From Brachypterus glaber (taxonomy: Eukaryota > Arthropoda > Insecta > Coleoptera > Kateretidae): 64,000 nt of DNA. This document shows positions 43,410-55,700 of the stretch, one piece after another (positions within the stretch are counted from its first letter, which is position 1; each line of letters opens with the position of its first letter). The stretch is taken from the NCBI GenBank assembly GCA_958510825.1, contig OY294048.1, forward strand, positions 30,469,026-30,533,025, read 5' to 3'. The position numbers were made by a program, and so were the translations under genes. A model generated the notes under the pieces. The model was given only the letters and a program-made list of their open reading frames with translations. It searched no databases and had not been told where the DNA came from.

Positions 43410-43889
43410 TTTGTATTATAAATAACTATTTTGTACCCAAAAAAGCCGAAAATACAGTTTTGGTACTGTGTATTTTTATCCTTTTTTTAGAATATTTTAC
43501 TTAAAAGTAAACTAAATATTTTATAAAGATTTGAATGATCCTGGGTTAATTTTAAGTCAATTGCGTTAATTTAGGTTGTATTTTAGACATGTGTCAATTC
43601 ATAAATATCATTTTCTGTACCTAACATGTCGAATAATTTAAATTTAAAACGAGATTGTTTGCCGAATTTAATATAATATTGTATTGTCAACAGAATTAAG
43701 CATTTGTACCAAATTTCAGCTTTTTAATTTTTGTTTATAATTCGATATTAGAGAAACTAAATTAATTTTGCAGCAACAGTATACAAACAAATAGTATTTG
43801 ATATTTTATTTTCCCGAAAGAAACTTTAAAGCACATAATCTCCTTCAAAACTCAAGGATTTAATAAAGATGGTAGCAAAAGGTGTAAAT
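43410..43889. other. AT-rich, nothing recognised
   Basis: No supported feature. Confidence 0.35.
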
Positions 43890-45130
43890 TTACAATTAAG
43901 AATATATTTTTGAAGAGCAAGTCTGCAAAAAAATCTCTGTCCTAAGGTTCTAACCCATCATTTCCTATGTTTTTTTGGTGCCCTGAAATTGATTTTACCA
44001 TAAAAGAAAGATTCATAGCGCAGTTTTTCCACAAATCGTATATAAAGTGTATAATTACACAAGTCTACAAAAAATTATCTGTCCTAAAGTTCTAACCCAT
44101 CATTTCCTATGTTTTTTTGATGCGCTGAAACCGATTTCGCCATAAAAAAAAGATTCACCGAGTAGTTTTTTCACAAATCGTATATAAAGTGTATAATTTT
44201 AATATTTATTGAAATTTATACATGTTTTGTGAAAAAACAGCGTGGTGAATATTTTTTTATGGCGAAATCGGTTTCATCAAAAACCTAGGAAATGGTGGGT
44301 TAGAGCCATACGACAGATAATTTGTTTTTTGTAATTCCTTGCTTAGGTGAAGATGCATAATTTCACAAAAAGAAATCTTTACCCTAAGGTTCTAACTCAT
44401 CATTTCCTACGTTTTTTGATGCGCTGAAACCGAATTCGCCATAAAAAATATTCATCTAGCAGTTTTTTTACAAACCATATAAAAACTATATAAATTTCAA
44501 TAATTATACACTTTATATACAATTTGTGGAAAAATTGCCCGATGAATCTTTTTTTTATGGCAAGGTCGGTTTCAGCGCACAAAAAAACATGGGAATTGAT
44601 GGGTTAGAACCTTAGACAGAGATTTTTTTTTGTAGACCTGTGTTATTGAAATTTATACACTTTTTATACGATTTGTGAAAAAACTGCTTGACTAATCTTT
44701 TTTTTATGGCAAAATCGGTTTAAGCGCATCAAAAAACATAGGAAATGATGGGTTAGAACCTTAAGACAGAATTTTTTTTATAACATTATGCATCTTCAAG
44801 TAAGCACGAGATCACAAAAAAAAATTCTCTATCCTATGGTTCTAAACCATTATTTCCTGTGTTTTTTGATGCGCTAAAACCGAGCTTGCCATAAAAAAAA
44901 AAGATTCATCGAGCAGTTTTTTCACAAATCATATTATAATTATACGATTATTAATTATGTAATTATATTATACTATATAATTATAAAGTGTATAAATTTT
45001 AATAATTATTAAAATTGAATCTTTTTTTTATGGTGAAATCGTTTTCAGCGTATCAAAAAACATAGGAAATAATAGATCAGAACCATAGGAAAGAGAATTA
45101 TTTTTTTGTAGACTTATGTAATCGGTAAAA
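43890..45130. repeat. Palindromic satellite with alternating orientation, 1.2 kb
   Basis: A unit with GTTCTAACCCATCATTTCCT, GATGCGCTGAAACCG, CCATAAAAAAAAGATTCA and TTTCACAAATCGTATATAAA occurs forward near 43950, 44093, 44387 and 44840 and reversed near 44290, 44588, 44743 and 45060, so neighbouring units form large hairpins. Confidence 0.85.
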
Positions 45131-45773
45131 AAGTTTTGTACATTTTTTATGGTCGTCATATTTTTTTGACCAACCTAAATGACGATATTTTCTTACGGGA
45201 TAGTACAATGCTTAATTTAATAGTTATATTAAATGCTTGGCCGGGTGAAAGAAAAAGGGTGCAGATAACAGAAAAGTGACTATGACGTGATAAGCCAAGG
45301 CGCCTCGGCAGTAGAGGCGTCTAAAAAAACGCTGTCTTTCACTCTTTCTCTTGTACCCGACACCGAATTATGTCTTTGCTAAGTGAACACGAACTTACTA
45401 AGAAGACGAAAAAATATGAAGACATTTTCTTGTTGTCACAAGGAGAAAATATAAAAATTAGAAAAAGGACATGTCCCGACATTTAAAATTTACTTCTGTA
45501 ATACATTAAAAGATCCAAACACACGGTTCTAAAGCTATCGAAAGAATGCGGCAAAAAACGAGAAAGAAATATATTTGAATTTAAGAACTAAAAACACGTT
45601 CACGTTGAATTTGTTTTAATGGGAGTGTTTTTTGCTCCTACCTCACCTTTTCGTCGTAAGTTTCTTACCGTGTGTCAGACTATACTGTAGATATTGATAG
45701 CTGGGAACATAAGTAATAATAAATCGATCAATTTTTTACAGAAAATTTCTTTGTATTTTTAATACTGAATGTT
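45131..45773. other. Intergenic, nothing recognised
   Basis: Slightly higher GC with no ORF above background. Confidence 0.35.
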
Positions 45774-45933
45774 GGGAAACGTTCAAGTATTACGTAACGC
45801 AAATTTTTATCATTTTGGACCCCTGCAGGGCCCTATAACGGTATTTTCCCATACCATTAACATCGGTGTAACACTCCAAAATGACCCCCACCCCCCCCCC
45901 CCTAGGAGCGTTACGTAATACTTGAACGTTCCC
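45774..45933. mobile_element. TIR element with GGGAACGTTCAAG ends, 160 bp
   Basis: GGGAAACGTTCAAGTATTAC and GTAATACTTGAACGTTCCC pair at the ends, with CATTTTGGA/TCCAAAATG inside. Single ends of the same family occur at about 55993-56038 and 59262-59311. A C13 run lies at 45890-45902. Confidence 0.75.
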
Positions 45934-45953
45934 TTATTTGTTAGTATATATTT

Positions 45954-46631
45954 TTTATTTATATCCCAACCATTGGTTTAATACTTTATATGTGATATTA
46001 AATACTGCAATATGTGTATTGTATACAAAATGTTGTCATACTAACATAGAGACCGTGCTGGTACATTTGGATCTCCACGTAACATGTGTTTATTAATACT
46101 GTAACATTTGGTAAATTATATCACAGTTATAGTTTGGTATACTTTAAGTTGTAGTCAATAACACATCGATCTAGTTTAAAGTATGTTACAGTATTTAGTA
46201 AAATAACAATTGGTAAATAATATCAAAATTTTGATTAGTAATAATACAGAGAAAAGTAAAAAAAGATCGATTATTTTATCAGTATGTAATTGTGTGTGAT
46301 TGCAATCTTTATATTATTACTAATCAAAATTTTGGTATTATTTACCGATTGTTAATTTTTCTGAATACTGTAACATACTTTAAACTAGATCAGTAATACA
46401 ACTTAATGACAACTAAAAGTATACCATACTATAAGTGTGATATACTTTACCAGATGTTACAGTAATTTTTACTATAACATGCTAGTATTAATAAACACAT
46501 GTTGCGTGGGGTTCCAAATGTACCAGTACGGTCTATGCTAGTATGACAACATTTTATACACAATACACACATTGCAGTATTTAATAGCACAAGTAAGGTA
46601 TTAAATATCAATGGTGGCGATATAAATAACA
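45954..46631. mobile_element. Large palindrome, arms about 300 bp
   Basis: TTATTTATATC...CATTG at the left pairs with the right end, and the match continues through ACATGTGTTTATTAATACTG, AGTATGTTACAGTATT and AATCAAAATTTTG to the centre. Non-coding; ORFs in the arms are mirror images. Confidence 0.82.
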
Positions 46632-48050
46632 AATATGTATTTACAATGTATTAAAATTACAATGACATTTTCTGAGTGTAGAAGTAAATTCTCCTCTCAA
46701 CCCTTTGTTGCCTGACTAATCAAAAATGCGATTATTTCACAATTTGTTTGCTCTAAGTGATTAGAGTACGTGAACTTGCATACATTAATTTTTTGAGATT
46801 TTTTTGGAAAAGCTTTCCAAAAAATTTTCAGGTGAGCTAGTTAAAGGAAGTAGGCAAATTAAAGCAGTCAGTCCACCCCTTAAAAAAAAAAAACAAGTAA
46901 TTTTGTAGGTTTATGATCGTCCCCACAGGTGAATAATAATGCCTTATTTACCAAAAAATTCACACAAGTAAATAAAAAAAAATACAAAAAAAAACAAACC
47001 AACTCACTATAAAAATGGCAACTGTCACTGCATGACTCTATAAAAATCATGATATTGTGTTGTATAGTGTTGCCCTCTTGCTGTGAATAGGTTATATCAA
47101 CTATTCAAAGAGGACTTGAGAGTACCGGTCTGCTATAAGAAGCTTTCAAAGTAATAGGGAATTTTTATGATTTAACAAAAAACCGGTACTTCAGAGTACC
47201 GTCCGTCAACAAAACCTTTCGTAGGCAGTGGGAAGTATACTTCCCGGCTATTAGCATTGTCTTGTTCCAAATTAACCAACACCTAATATGGAAACTTTAT
47301 TAAAATGTATTACATTGTATTCAGTATTTGTGATTGTCAATAATTATAGTTATTAATGTAATAACTGTTAAGCATATAAAGCTAAATTAAGCTAAATTTA
47401 TAGAATAAAAGTTATTACAGGAATAACAAAAATTTCATTACAGTGACATATAGGACAAAACCTTCTGTCCACGAAAGGGATAAGAGGAAAAAATATAAGT
47501 TTACAGAAAAAGTTAAGCTGGTAAAATTTAATTTAAATAGACATTTCATTTTCCTAAAATTTAGAAAATAGAAAGTTAAAATTTTTAAAAAGTTTTATTA
47601 CAATATAAATTTATTATTGTACTAAACATAATATCACTAGATTATAATCTAATCTAGAATTATAATTATTATATTAATTATAATTCTAGTCAAGTTTTGT
47701 CCTCAGAATCTGAATTTGTTTACAATTTCAATATGGATTATTTTAAAAAATTTTTAGAAAAAAAAAGTTAGGTTGAGCAGTGTTTAGAAATATTTAGATA
47801 TTTTAGAGCTCAAAACAATTTTAATGTCTAATAATTTTTGATAGACAGATGTAAATTTATCAAAACGTTGTAAAAAAAGGACGGACAGATATTTTTTAGA
47901 ATGAAAAAATTGAATATCAGAAAATCGAAAATTAACTTGGTGCTAGTGCGCCCTAAGGTTTTTTTTTAAGTATCGTATTTATATGATAAATACTTTACAA
48001 GCTTATACAAATTTTATTGATAAAAACAGTATTACAGTAAATAATGCATC
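46632..48050. other. Intergenic with a dispersed repeat
   Basis: 46696-46785 recurs in inverted orientation at 58584-58686 (CCTGACTAATCAAAAAT(G/A)CG). A hairpin of TAATTATAATTCTAG arms lies at 47645-47695. Nothing coding. Confidence 0.45.
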
Positions 48051-48290
48051 TTAATTAAATTTCAGCAAATTCCTTTTGGGAGCATCCCAAGTATTAACTT
48101 GAGAGAATTCCAAATTTCTTAAAGATATTTCCTCTGTTTCAGCTCCAAGATATTTTGTAAAACTTTCCTCGAAGTTGTAATTTATGTTTGCTGAATGTCT
48201 CATACTTTCTATTACTTTAATATTATCAGGAAATATTCTCCCTATTAAATTTATTACGAAGTAAACTTGTATATCAAAACCAACATTCAT
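48051..48290 (-). CDS. Hypothetical 79-codon ORF
   Basis: Not recognised. It starts with ATG in a fair context and its composition (charged, Asn/Glu-containing, with a C-terminal ..DAPKRNLLKFN) looks more protein-like than most ORFs of this size here. It could be a small gene, a host exon or chance. No repeat overlap was noticed. Length alone does not support it. Confidence 0.25.
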   Translation of the reverse strand: MNVGFDIQVYFVINLIGRIFPDNIKVIESMRHSANINYNFEESFTKYLGAETEEISLRNLEFSQVNTWDAPKRNLLKFN

Positions 48291-48539
48291 GATATTTTGA
48301 CTTTACAAAATAAATCAAATTTATCTTATAACTAATTTAAATAACTTTGTGTCATTTAATGAACTCGGATTTGGGATTTTGCTTTAATAAATTGGAAAAT
48401 TATATTTAGCTACACCTTTATTCATGGTTAAAACAACCTTCAATGTAACTTCCCAATGGGAAGTTCCCATCTGTTTGTAACTAAATATTCAATAACAAAT
48501 AGATAGGAAGTTATGATCCTATACAAACGCAATTTAATT

Positions 48540-49260
48540 TTTGTGAAAAACTATTGAGACGGTTACGGATTAGTATACTTGTGGGATTTTAAAAAGTTGC
48601 TTATTTTTTGACATGTCACCTGTCAACAGTGACATTTATGACAAGTTTCTGAGCTATATATCTGGTATACTTTTAGGGTTTTAAAAAGTTATTTTATTTT
48701 TTGACATGTCACCTGTCAAAAATTACATTTATAATTATAAATTATAACAAGTCGGAGAGTTATACATCTGATATTTGGTATACAAGTAGGGTTCTTGTTC
48801 AGAATATTATTTTTTTACATGTCACCTGTCAAAAATTACATTCATGGCTAGTTGATGGGGTATTATTGAATTTTAGTAAACATAATAATGTCAACCGAAA
48901 GCCTAATATGCTTTTTTATATGTATATTATACAAATTTCAGATCTATAACTCACCTACTTGTCAAAAAAGGTGAAATGTAAACAAATAGTATTCTGGACA
49001 AGAACTCTACTTTTATACCAAATTTCAGATCCACTTTTCATAAATGTAATTTTTGATAGGTGACATGTCAAAAAATAATATTCTCCACCAAAAGCTTAAA
49101 TGTATTCCAAATTTCAGATTTATAACTTACGTACTTGTCATAAATGTCATTGCTGACAGATGAAGTTTAAAAAAGTAAAAATATTTTCAAAAGCCCTACA
49201 CGTATAGCAAATTTCATATCAATAGCTTACCAACTTTCCATAACCGTCATTTTTAACGAC
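48540..49260. repeat. Palindromic repeat array with TGACATGTCACCTGTCA
   Basis: Units of about 110-120 bp with GACATGTCACCTGTCAAAAA occur forward at 48610, 48702 and 48818 and then reversed at 49055 and 49165 (GATAGGTGACATGTC). Each unit also has a TATAACTC-type block, inverted in the second half. Confidence 0.75.
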
Positions 49261-49299
49261 AAAATATAGAAAAAATTAAAAATCGGAATAGTGAGAATC

Positions 49300-49482
49300 C
49301 GTGACGTCACATGGATTTGAATTTAACTATCCGGAATCCGGATTTCGGATAATGCAACTATTCCGATAGTTAAATGAAAATTCGTGTGACGTCACGTATA
49401 TCCGGATAACGGATATCCGGATAGTTACTATCCGGATAGTAATTATCCGGATAATTAGACTATCCGGATATCCGTTTCATCA
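49300..49482. repeat. TATCCGGATA palindromic decamer cluster with twin TGACGTCA
   Basis: GTGACGTCAC occurs at 49300-49310 and 49387-49397, as inverted partners of a small palindrome. Overlapping TATCCGGATA-like decamers fill 49340-49482, each itself a palindrome. Confidence 0.8.
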
Positions 49483-50833
49483 TTATTTAAAAAACTATGG
49501 TTCTAAAGTTACGTACTTTAATATCACAGTCCTGCCAGGTCCTGCTTCACCCATGCGAATATATGGTTTTGGATAATTCGACTATGCCTCTATAATGATT
49601 TATTATATAACCCATTGTAATTAATTAATTATATACATAAATATTCCTTTTTGTCACAGCGCCATCTATAAATATATAAATATGTATTTTTTAACAAACC
49701 AAAAACAAACTCTTATTTAATGTATAATTTAGTATCTAATATATAATGTATTTTTGCCTAAGACTTTTTAAATATGGACATTTTTTTGGTAAGGTAAAAA
49801 AAATATACCTTTTGATAAATTATAATAAAGCTTACTTAATAAACTATTGTAAATGGCTTAAAGTTCTCTTTCCTGCCATGTAATCAAAAATATTTATATA
49901 TTTTTGTTTTACTATTTTTTAATTTGTGCAAAATTCTGACGTGATGAAAAAAAACTAAAGTCAGATTTGAAATCAGCATGCTCAAATTATCTAAAATCAT
50001 ATATTCTCATCCATGAAGCAGAAAAATAGTTAAATTTGCAGGGCTGTGTATTTAAGGACGGAGATGAAACAAAAACTAAAGTACAATTGTATAGGATAAT
50101 AACTATAATTCCTATCCATTTTGTACTTTTTACAGTGTTCTGAATTAAAAGTTATGATCAAAAAAAATATTGTAGGAAAATTTAATTTCTCTATTTGGAT
50201 TGATTAATGTTCACATTACAAGACTAGTGCTTCTTAAAGATATTATCAAACCCCATTGTTTTTGTTTTTTCATTTTGACAGTACTTTATTCAGTGCGTTT
50301 TATTATTTTTGCTGGGGGTTCAAAATTACCAAAGAGACCCAATGTATGTTATCAAATAACAGTACCACCCCTCCAACTACGCTTGAGGGGAAAATTTACT
50401 GTCTAGATGGGAAAATTGAGTGGGAGAGTTGGGAAATTGGTAGGAAGGAAAATTAATTGAGAGAGTTGGGAAATTTTTATCTTTTGTTCTGGTAAATTTA
50501 TTGGGAATTTCGCAGAGGCGAGGGTGGGCTTTTTTGAATTTTTTTGTTGCTCTAGATGGGAACCTTTTTTTTAATCATTAAAATTTTCCGTAAAATGGAA
50601 ATTCCTTAATATTTCGTTGGGAAAAGATCCCTCGCCTCATCCCTGGTAATAATTATATCTATTTTTTAATTAAACCCATTAACAAAAAAAAAAATTGAAT
50701 GAGACTTTCGCCAAAATACTAAGAATAATTCAATCTTTATTTTTGAGGTCAGAGCCGTCCAAAAAAAGGGCTGACTTCTAAGTTTTACTCAATATTGCAG
50801 ACATTGGCTTTACATGATTTGACCAGTGGTATC
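49483..50833. other. Intergenic, nothing recognised
   Basis: Two overlapping short ORFs (50200-50456) have no domain and are probably chance. ATAGGATAATAAC near 50092 is a partial match to 37754 and 48517. Confidence 0.35.
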
Positions 50834-50915
50834 TAGGGACACTAGATCTAGGTCTTAAGTTAGCAAGGCGAGAGTCTGTCGCCTTGCTAACTTAAGACCT
50901 AGATCTAGTGTCCAT
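50834..50915. mobile_element. Perfect 35-bp-arm hairpin insertion with 9-bp duplication
   Basis: GGACACTAGATCTAGGTCTT through AGTTAGCAAGGCGA pairs without mismatch to its complement over a GAGTCTG loop. AGTGGTATC flanks both sides (50825-50833, 50916-50924). 9-bp duplications are typical of Mutator-like elements. Confidence 0.8.
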
Positions 50916-50924
50916 AGTGGTATC

Positions 50925-51589
50925 CTAAGTTTATAATTTAATTTAAAAGTTGCCTTTTTATTATTATGTTATTATTATTAAAATAACATAAATTTCTATA
51001 ACAATAAAGTATAATAAAATAAAAACATTATTTAACGAACTGCTCAATTATAACTCTTTTAATTAAAAAAATCAGCATAAAATGGGAATAAAAACCATTA
51101 AACGTGCGAAATTGCAATTAGATCTTTGCGGAAAGCGAACTCTATAAATAATAATAATCCGACATCTCTACCTCATTAGCGGTAAATATTAAGTAGTTAA
51201 AATTAGAAACACTGTTTCTGAACAACGAATTTCAGGGTGAGAAAGTATAAAATAACAAAATATGGGGAAAAACTGTATACGCGATGATTTTCTGAAAAAA
51301 AAAAAAGAATGCCATTTTTTTTCAACCGTTTGCTTCTTACACCTCCATAATGTTGTCTTCTTACACCTTACACCTTCATAACAGTTGTCTTCTTAGACCT
51401 CCATAATATGGATTTATATATATATTATAATGATAATATTGACCATAAAAGGTATTAGTCGCCATTATAAAATGATATAAGCACTAATTTTTAAAGTAAA
51501 TAAAAATTTTAAACGATATTTCACTAATGAGTTGCACTTGTAACAGGAAAAAAAACTATTTAAAAAAATGTATTTTTTTATTTTTTGGA
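50925..51589. other. AT-rich, nothing recognised
   Basis: A tandem CTTCTTACACCT(T)CATAA motif repeats three times at 51345-51405; otherwise no feature. Confidence 0.4.
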
Positions 51590-51713
51590 TAAAAAAAATC
51601 GGTTTTTATTTAATAACTCAGGAACCGTTTGGGATATTGAACTTTTGGTTTTCAACATTTTAGTATTTAATTTTTGGCCCTCAAACCGTGAAATTTTGCC
51701 TTCAAATTAATTT

Positions 51714-53399
51714 ATTATTATTATTATTTATTATATATACGGGAGTACCCCATTACAGTTTTATTACAAAATGAGTTATGTTAATACTTATAATATAAAA
51801 AAGGAAAAACTAATAAAGAATTGGTATAAACATAATAATATGTTTAAGTAAATAATATTTATGCATGCATACATACACATATTATGTGTACATATACATG
51901 CACAAAATATACACATTGTGCACCTATAGATCCATACAAAAATAAAATTTAAAATAAAAAAAAAAAAAAAAAAAAAAAATTAAAAAAAAAAAAAATACAA
52001 TAGGTAAATGCATGAGTGAAATCTAAACTCTTGTGGCTATTAAACTCTTGAACCTGTTAAAGGAATATCTAAAAATATCAATGTTGTTGTTATTGAGAAA
52101 AGTTAATGCCCTATTCCAGGGTGTATATAAGCAGTAATTCGTTCTATGATTTTCTATCACGAAAGTGCGAGTCTCACGTAATAATACAGTACCATGAACT
52201 ACAAGCTTTACGAGTTCGAATAGATCTGGGCTATCCAAAAGACCATGAACCAGTTTATAAATGAACAGAATATGAGATAGAGATCTTCTAGACTGTAATG
52301 TTTTTAAATTTGTTATTTGTTCAATATGGGTATAATCGTGATTCATTATTCTAATATTCATCTTGAATGCAAGAAAACGAAGAGCTCTGTGTTGAACCCT
52401 CTCAATTAGCACAGTATCATTGCTATAAAATGGCGACCATATGATCGTACAATATTCAAGATTAGATCTAATTAGTGATTTATATACATTTATGATACTA
52501 TTAAGAGAAAACTCAGATAAATTACGAGTAACAAAGCCTAACATTTTGCTAGATTGAGAGCAAATATTTTGAATATGATTTGAAAAATTTGCATTTTCAT
52601 CAAAAAGTATGCCCAGATCTTTCATTGAGCTTACATAGCTTAAGGCAGTATTATTAATAGAGTAATGAGTATCAACTTTCTTACTACCAGTGAAAAAACT
52701 AATAGAACAGCACTTAGTTATATTTAAATCCAGTTTGTTTTGAATTGACCAAGTATAAATTGTGTTAAGATCATGTTGCAACAATAACATATCTGCATCA
52801 GATTTAATAGTACGGAAAAGTTTTAAATCATCTGCGAACATTAATATCTCGCTAAAAAGTATATTATCACCGATCTCGTTAACAAAAATCAAAAAAATTA
52901 AAGGCGCACAGTGTGAGCCTTGAGGAACTCCAGAAGACACGTCTATTAATCTAGATAAGCAACCAGCTATCCTAACACATTGTGTGCGACCAACCAACCA
53001 ACTAATTACCCATTTTATCAACTTAGGTGAGAAACCAAACATTATCAATTTTTTTACTAATATAAAATGATCGACTCTGTCAAAAGCTTTGCAAAAATCT
53101 GTATAAATTGAGTCAAGTTGTAAACCCTGGGATAAACAGTTTAAAATTTTAGACTTATATAGTAGTAAATTTGATGTTGTTGATCGACCAGCCATAAAAC
53201 CGTGCTGTTGTTGAATAATGTAAGGTTTACATAACCATGTAAGTTGGTCACACACTAAGCTGTCAAACAGCTTAGGTATACTTGACTGAATGGATATGCC
53301 ACGGTAATTTTTTACATTGTTACGATCACCAGCTTTAAAAATAGGTATAATATAACTTTGTTTCCATATGTTTGAGAATGAACCCTCGTCTAAGGAAAG
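51714..53399 (-). mobile_element. 5'-truncated non-LTR retrotransposon, 8-bp target duplication
   Basis: Flanked by ATTAATTT at 51706-51713 and 53400-53407. The 3' end on the minus strand has a short (TAA)n tail, preceded by an A/T homopolymer region (51950-52000). Confidence 0.88.
52023..53398 (-). pseudogene. Non-LTR reverse transcriptase, C-terminal two-thirds, frame intact
   Basis: Open from the truncation point to the stop. KAGDRNNVKNYRGISI, HGFMAGRSTTSNLL, DFCKAFDRVDH, GVPQGSHCAPLIF and the catalytic FADD in MFADDLKLF are all present, followed by LGILFDENANF and a tail with PWNRAL. The fingers-to-thumb order is complete, but the endonuclease and the start of the RT are lost. The layout fits the Jockey/CR1 group and differs from the element at 119-2899 in sequence. 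Insertion looks recent because the frame is unbroken. Cannot transpose by itself. Confidence 0.9.
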
Positions 53400-53997
53400 A
53401 TTAATTTTTCTAGAAAACGATTAATCCTACAGTATTACAACAGGATACCTCTTTGTGGGTTTTAACCTGAGGAATGAAATTCCAAAAATAAAATTTCAAA
53501 AAAGTTACACAGAAAAAAGTTCGGGGAAAAAACTGATAAGGCCCCCCGTTTTGCACACCCGGTTAAAATAAGTACATGAAAATAACATATGAAGATGGGC
53601 CTCATTAAGATTAGTTCACGTGCAAAACCTCGTTGCTATACCAAAAGGGTTTCTAAGTTATTAAATAAAATCCGATGTTTTAGCCACTTTCAAAGGGCTT
53701 TAACTCCCTTACGCATTTTTAGATATATATTTATAGAAACTTTGTCATATTTTCTGATGTAGAATCACACCTTAAAATGTCTGACCCTAATTCAAATGGA
53801 TCCTGTATAGGCCCACAAAAAAATAAACGTCAAGTATCTTAACCAAGCTATATTTTTTTACAAACAAGATTTTAATAGTGAAAAAGCTCACTAATTTATT
53901 TAAAAAAAACTACAAATAAAATAATATAAAAAAAAGTTTTTTAAGTTAAAACCCTTCTATTACATATAACTAAAAAGTAGAAAACAAGACATTCATA

Positions 53998-54098
53998 AAA
54001 ATTTACAAAAAGAGGTTTTTAAAAGAAGGATTTTGGAATTTTAATTTTTTAATTTTAGCAACATTTCCTTCTTTTAAAAACCTCTTTTTGTAAATTGG
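53998..54098. repeat. Hairpin, arms about 32 bp
   Basis: TTTACAAAAAGAGGTTTTTA and complement around an AT-rich loop. Confidence 0.75.
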
Positions 54099-54577
54099 TA
54101 TAAATGGGTACAAAAAAGGTTTATTTCTATTTTTATCGTAAGGGGTTAAGGGGGCGTAAATTTTATATAAAATTGTATTGTTAACGGAGTTAATTTTAGC
54201 TTTCTAAGTGGGTGAAAAACCTTTTGGCAGATTTGGGGACAAATATATTTTTTATGTATATGAGTGAAGTGAAGTGAAGTTTGGATTTGTTTTAAAAATA
54301 ATATTGGACGAGCTAGGGAATTGTGCTGAAAACAATATTGATCAGAAAGTCGAGAACTAAAATATATCCAAATTTCAGCCAAATCTGACCTAAACTCTGG
54401 TATTGTATTGGTACTCTGGCATGTAAACTATTAATTTTTGGGGGTTATGCCTTTGGATACTTGTTATAACATATCCAAAATTTAGCCAAAACTGACTAAA
54501 ACCTTTTTTATATAAGAAGGGGCCGACATTCTTTGGCGGTCAGCGAGCCTTTTCATTGTCAAATTCGTTTTCAGCGT

Positions 54578-54625
54578 TTATAGTGTTCTATATCCAATTT
54601 GGGGGTATGGATATAGAACACTATA
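54578..54625. repeat. Short hairpin ATAGTGTTCTATATCC
   Basis: Perfect 16-bp arms, loop AATTTGGGGGTAT. Confidence 0.7.
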
Positions 54626-54974
54626 ATCCTCATATGACGATATGTATAGTCTTATTTATTAATAGTAATTGAACCTATTGTTTGTGGGCCTGTGTAATTA
54701 TTATTCTGGATAATAATGAGCGCAATGTAGTTGTAAAAAGATTTGAATGGTTCGTAGGAAATAGTAGGATTAAAGGACGAAAAAGAGCCATTACGGAGAT
54801 TGCCACCCTAGCTCAGAAAGCGAGGTAGACAAGCGTAATCTGCCTAAAAAGACTTTTCGTTCGTGTATCATACACTATTTTCTATTTGATTATAATATCT
54901 TAATAAATAAATTTGTATTTTGACAAAAAAAATTACGTTTGAGTCCAAATATCATTTGGGGGAGCGGCAGACTT

Positions 54975-55053
54975 CATTCTCTCTCCCTCTATTTCTCTCT
55001 TTTTCTCTTTCTCTCTCTCTCTCTCTCTTTCTCTCTCTGTCTCTCTCTCTGTA
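54975..55053. repeat. (CT)n microsatellite
   Basis: Imperfect CT/TCTTT run. The ORF across it is compositional. Confidence 0.9.
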
Positions 55054-55390
55054 AAAAAATTAGTAGACCGCAGACGGTTGTTCTTTTTATGAAAAAGCTT
55101 TTTTCATTGTTTCGCACTCAGAGTAATTAGGAGAAAACTGATACTGCGGAGTCGACTCCCAGGTGGGTACTTCTATATTTTAATTAGCTGCCACTAATAA
55201 ACGCAAACGAAAAAGATTATTACGTTACCGAGGCTCTTTTAGGCTACGTGCTTATGGCCCAAACACCAAAAAAGATGAACGAGTGGGTACAATATATTTC
55301 AATTTATTCTTAATTTAATTTAATGGTGTTTACTCGCCCATATTTTTGAAAAATTAACAAAAATTAATATAAAACTATTATGTTTATTAA

Positions 55391-55700
55391 TTGTGCGGTT
55401 CTTGGGTGTTGGAAACGTATAAAAAAATATGGTTTGGCACTAGTTTCGTTTATTGTATATAAACTTTCTCAAGGCTGTAAACAAGACAAAAACTGTTTTA
55501 GGTACAAAACATATCTTTTCTATATAATTTTTGGGGCTAGTTCCAGGTATTTTTTTAATAATTACATATTACATTCAATTTATGGTGTCACAATCTGAAA
55601 AATGAGGAGGGTTAATTGTTTTTATCCTTATAATGTCCCAAAGCAATTATACTAGTCGCCAAATCATATTTTTTTAGACGTTTCCAACACCCAAGAACAG
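55391..55700. mobile_element. TIR element with GTTCTTGGGTGTTGGAAACG ends, 310 bp
   Basis: The arms of about 50 bp pair (GTTCTTGGGTGTTGGAAACG, TAAAAAAATATG(G/A)TTTGGC). Non-coding. Confidence 0.8.

Larger units (their letters stand above)
51590..53815. mobile_element. Family P foldback copy F, interrupted
   Basis: Left remnant 51590-51713 (TTAATAACTCAGGAACCG, CCTCAAACCGTGAAATTT) and right remnant 53400-53815 (GATTAATCCTACAGTATTAC, GGCCCCCCGTTTTGCACAC) are continuous in copy A. The copy is split by the retroelement at 51714-53399. Confidence 0.8.

Noticed and set aside
54939..55130. Leu/Ser-rich ORF
   Set aside because: Translation of the CT microsatellite.
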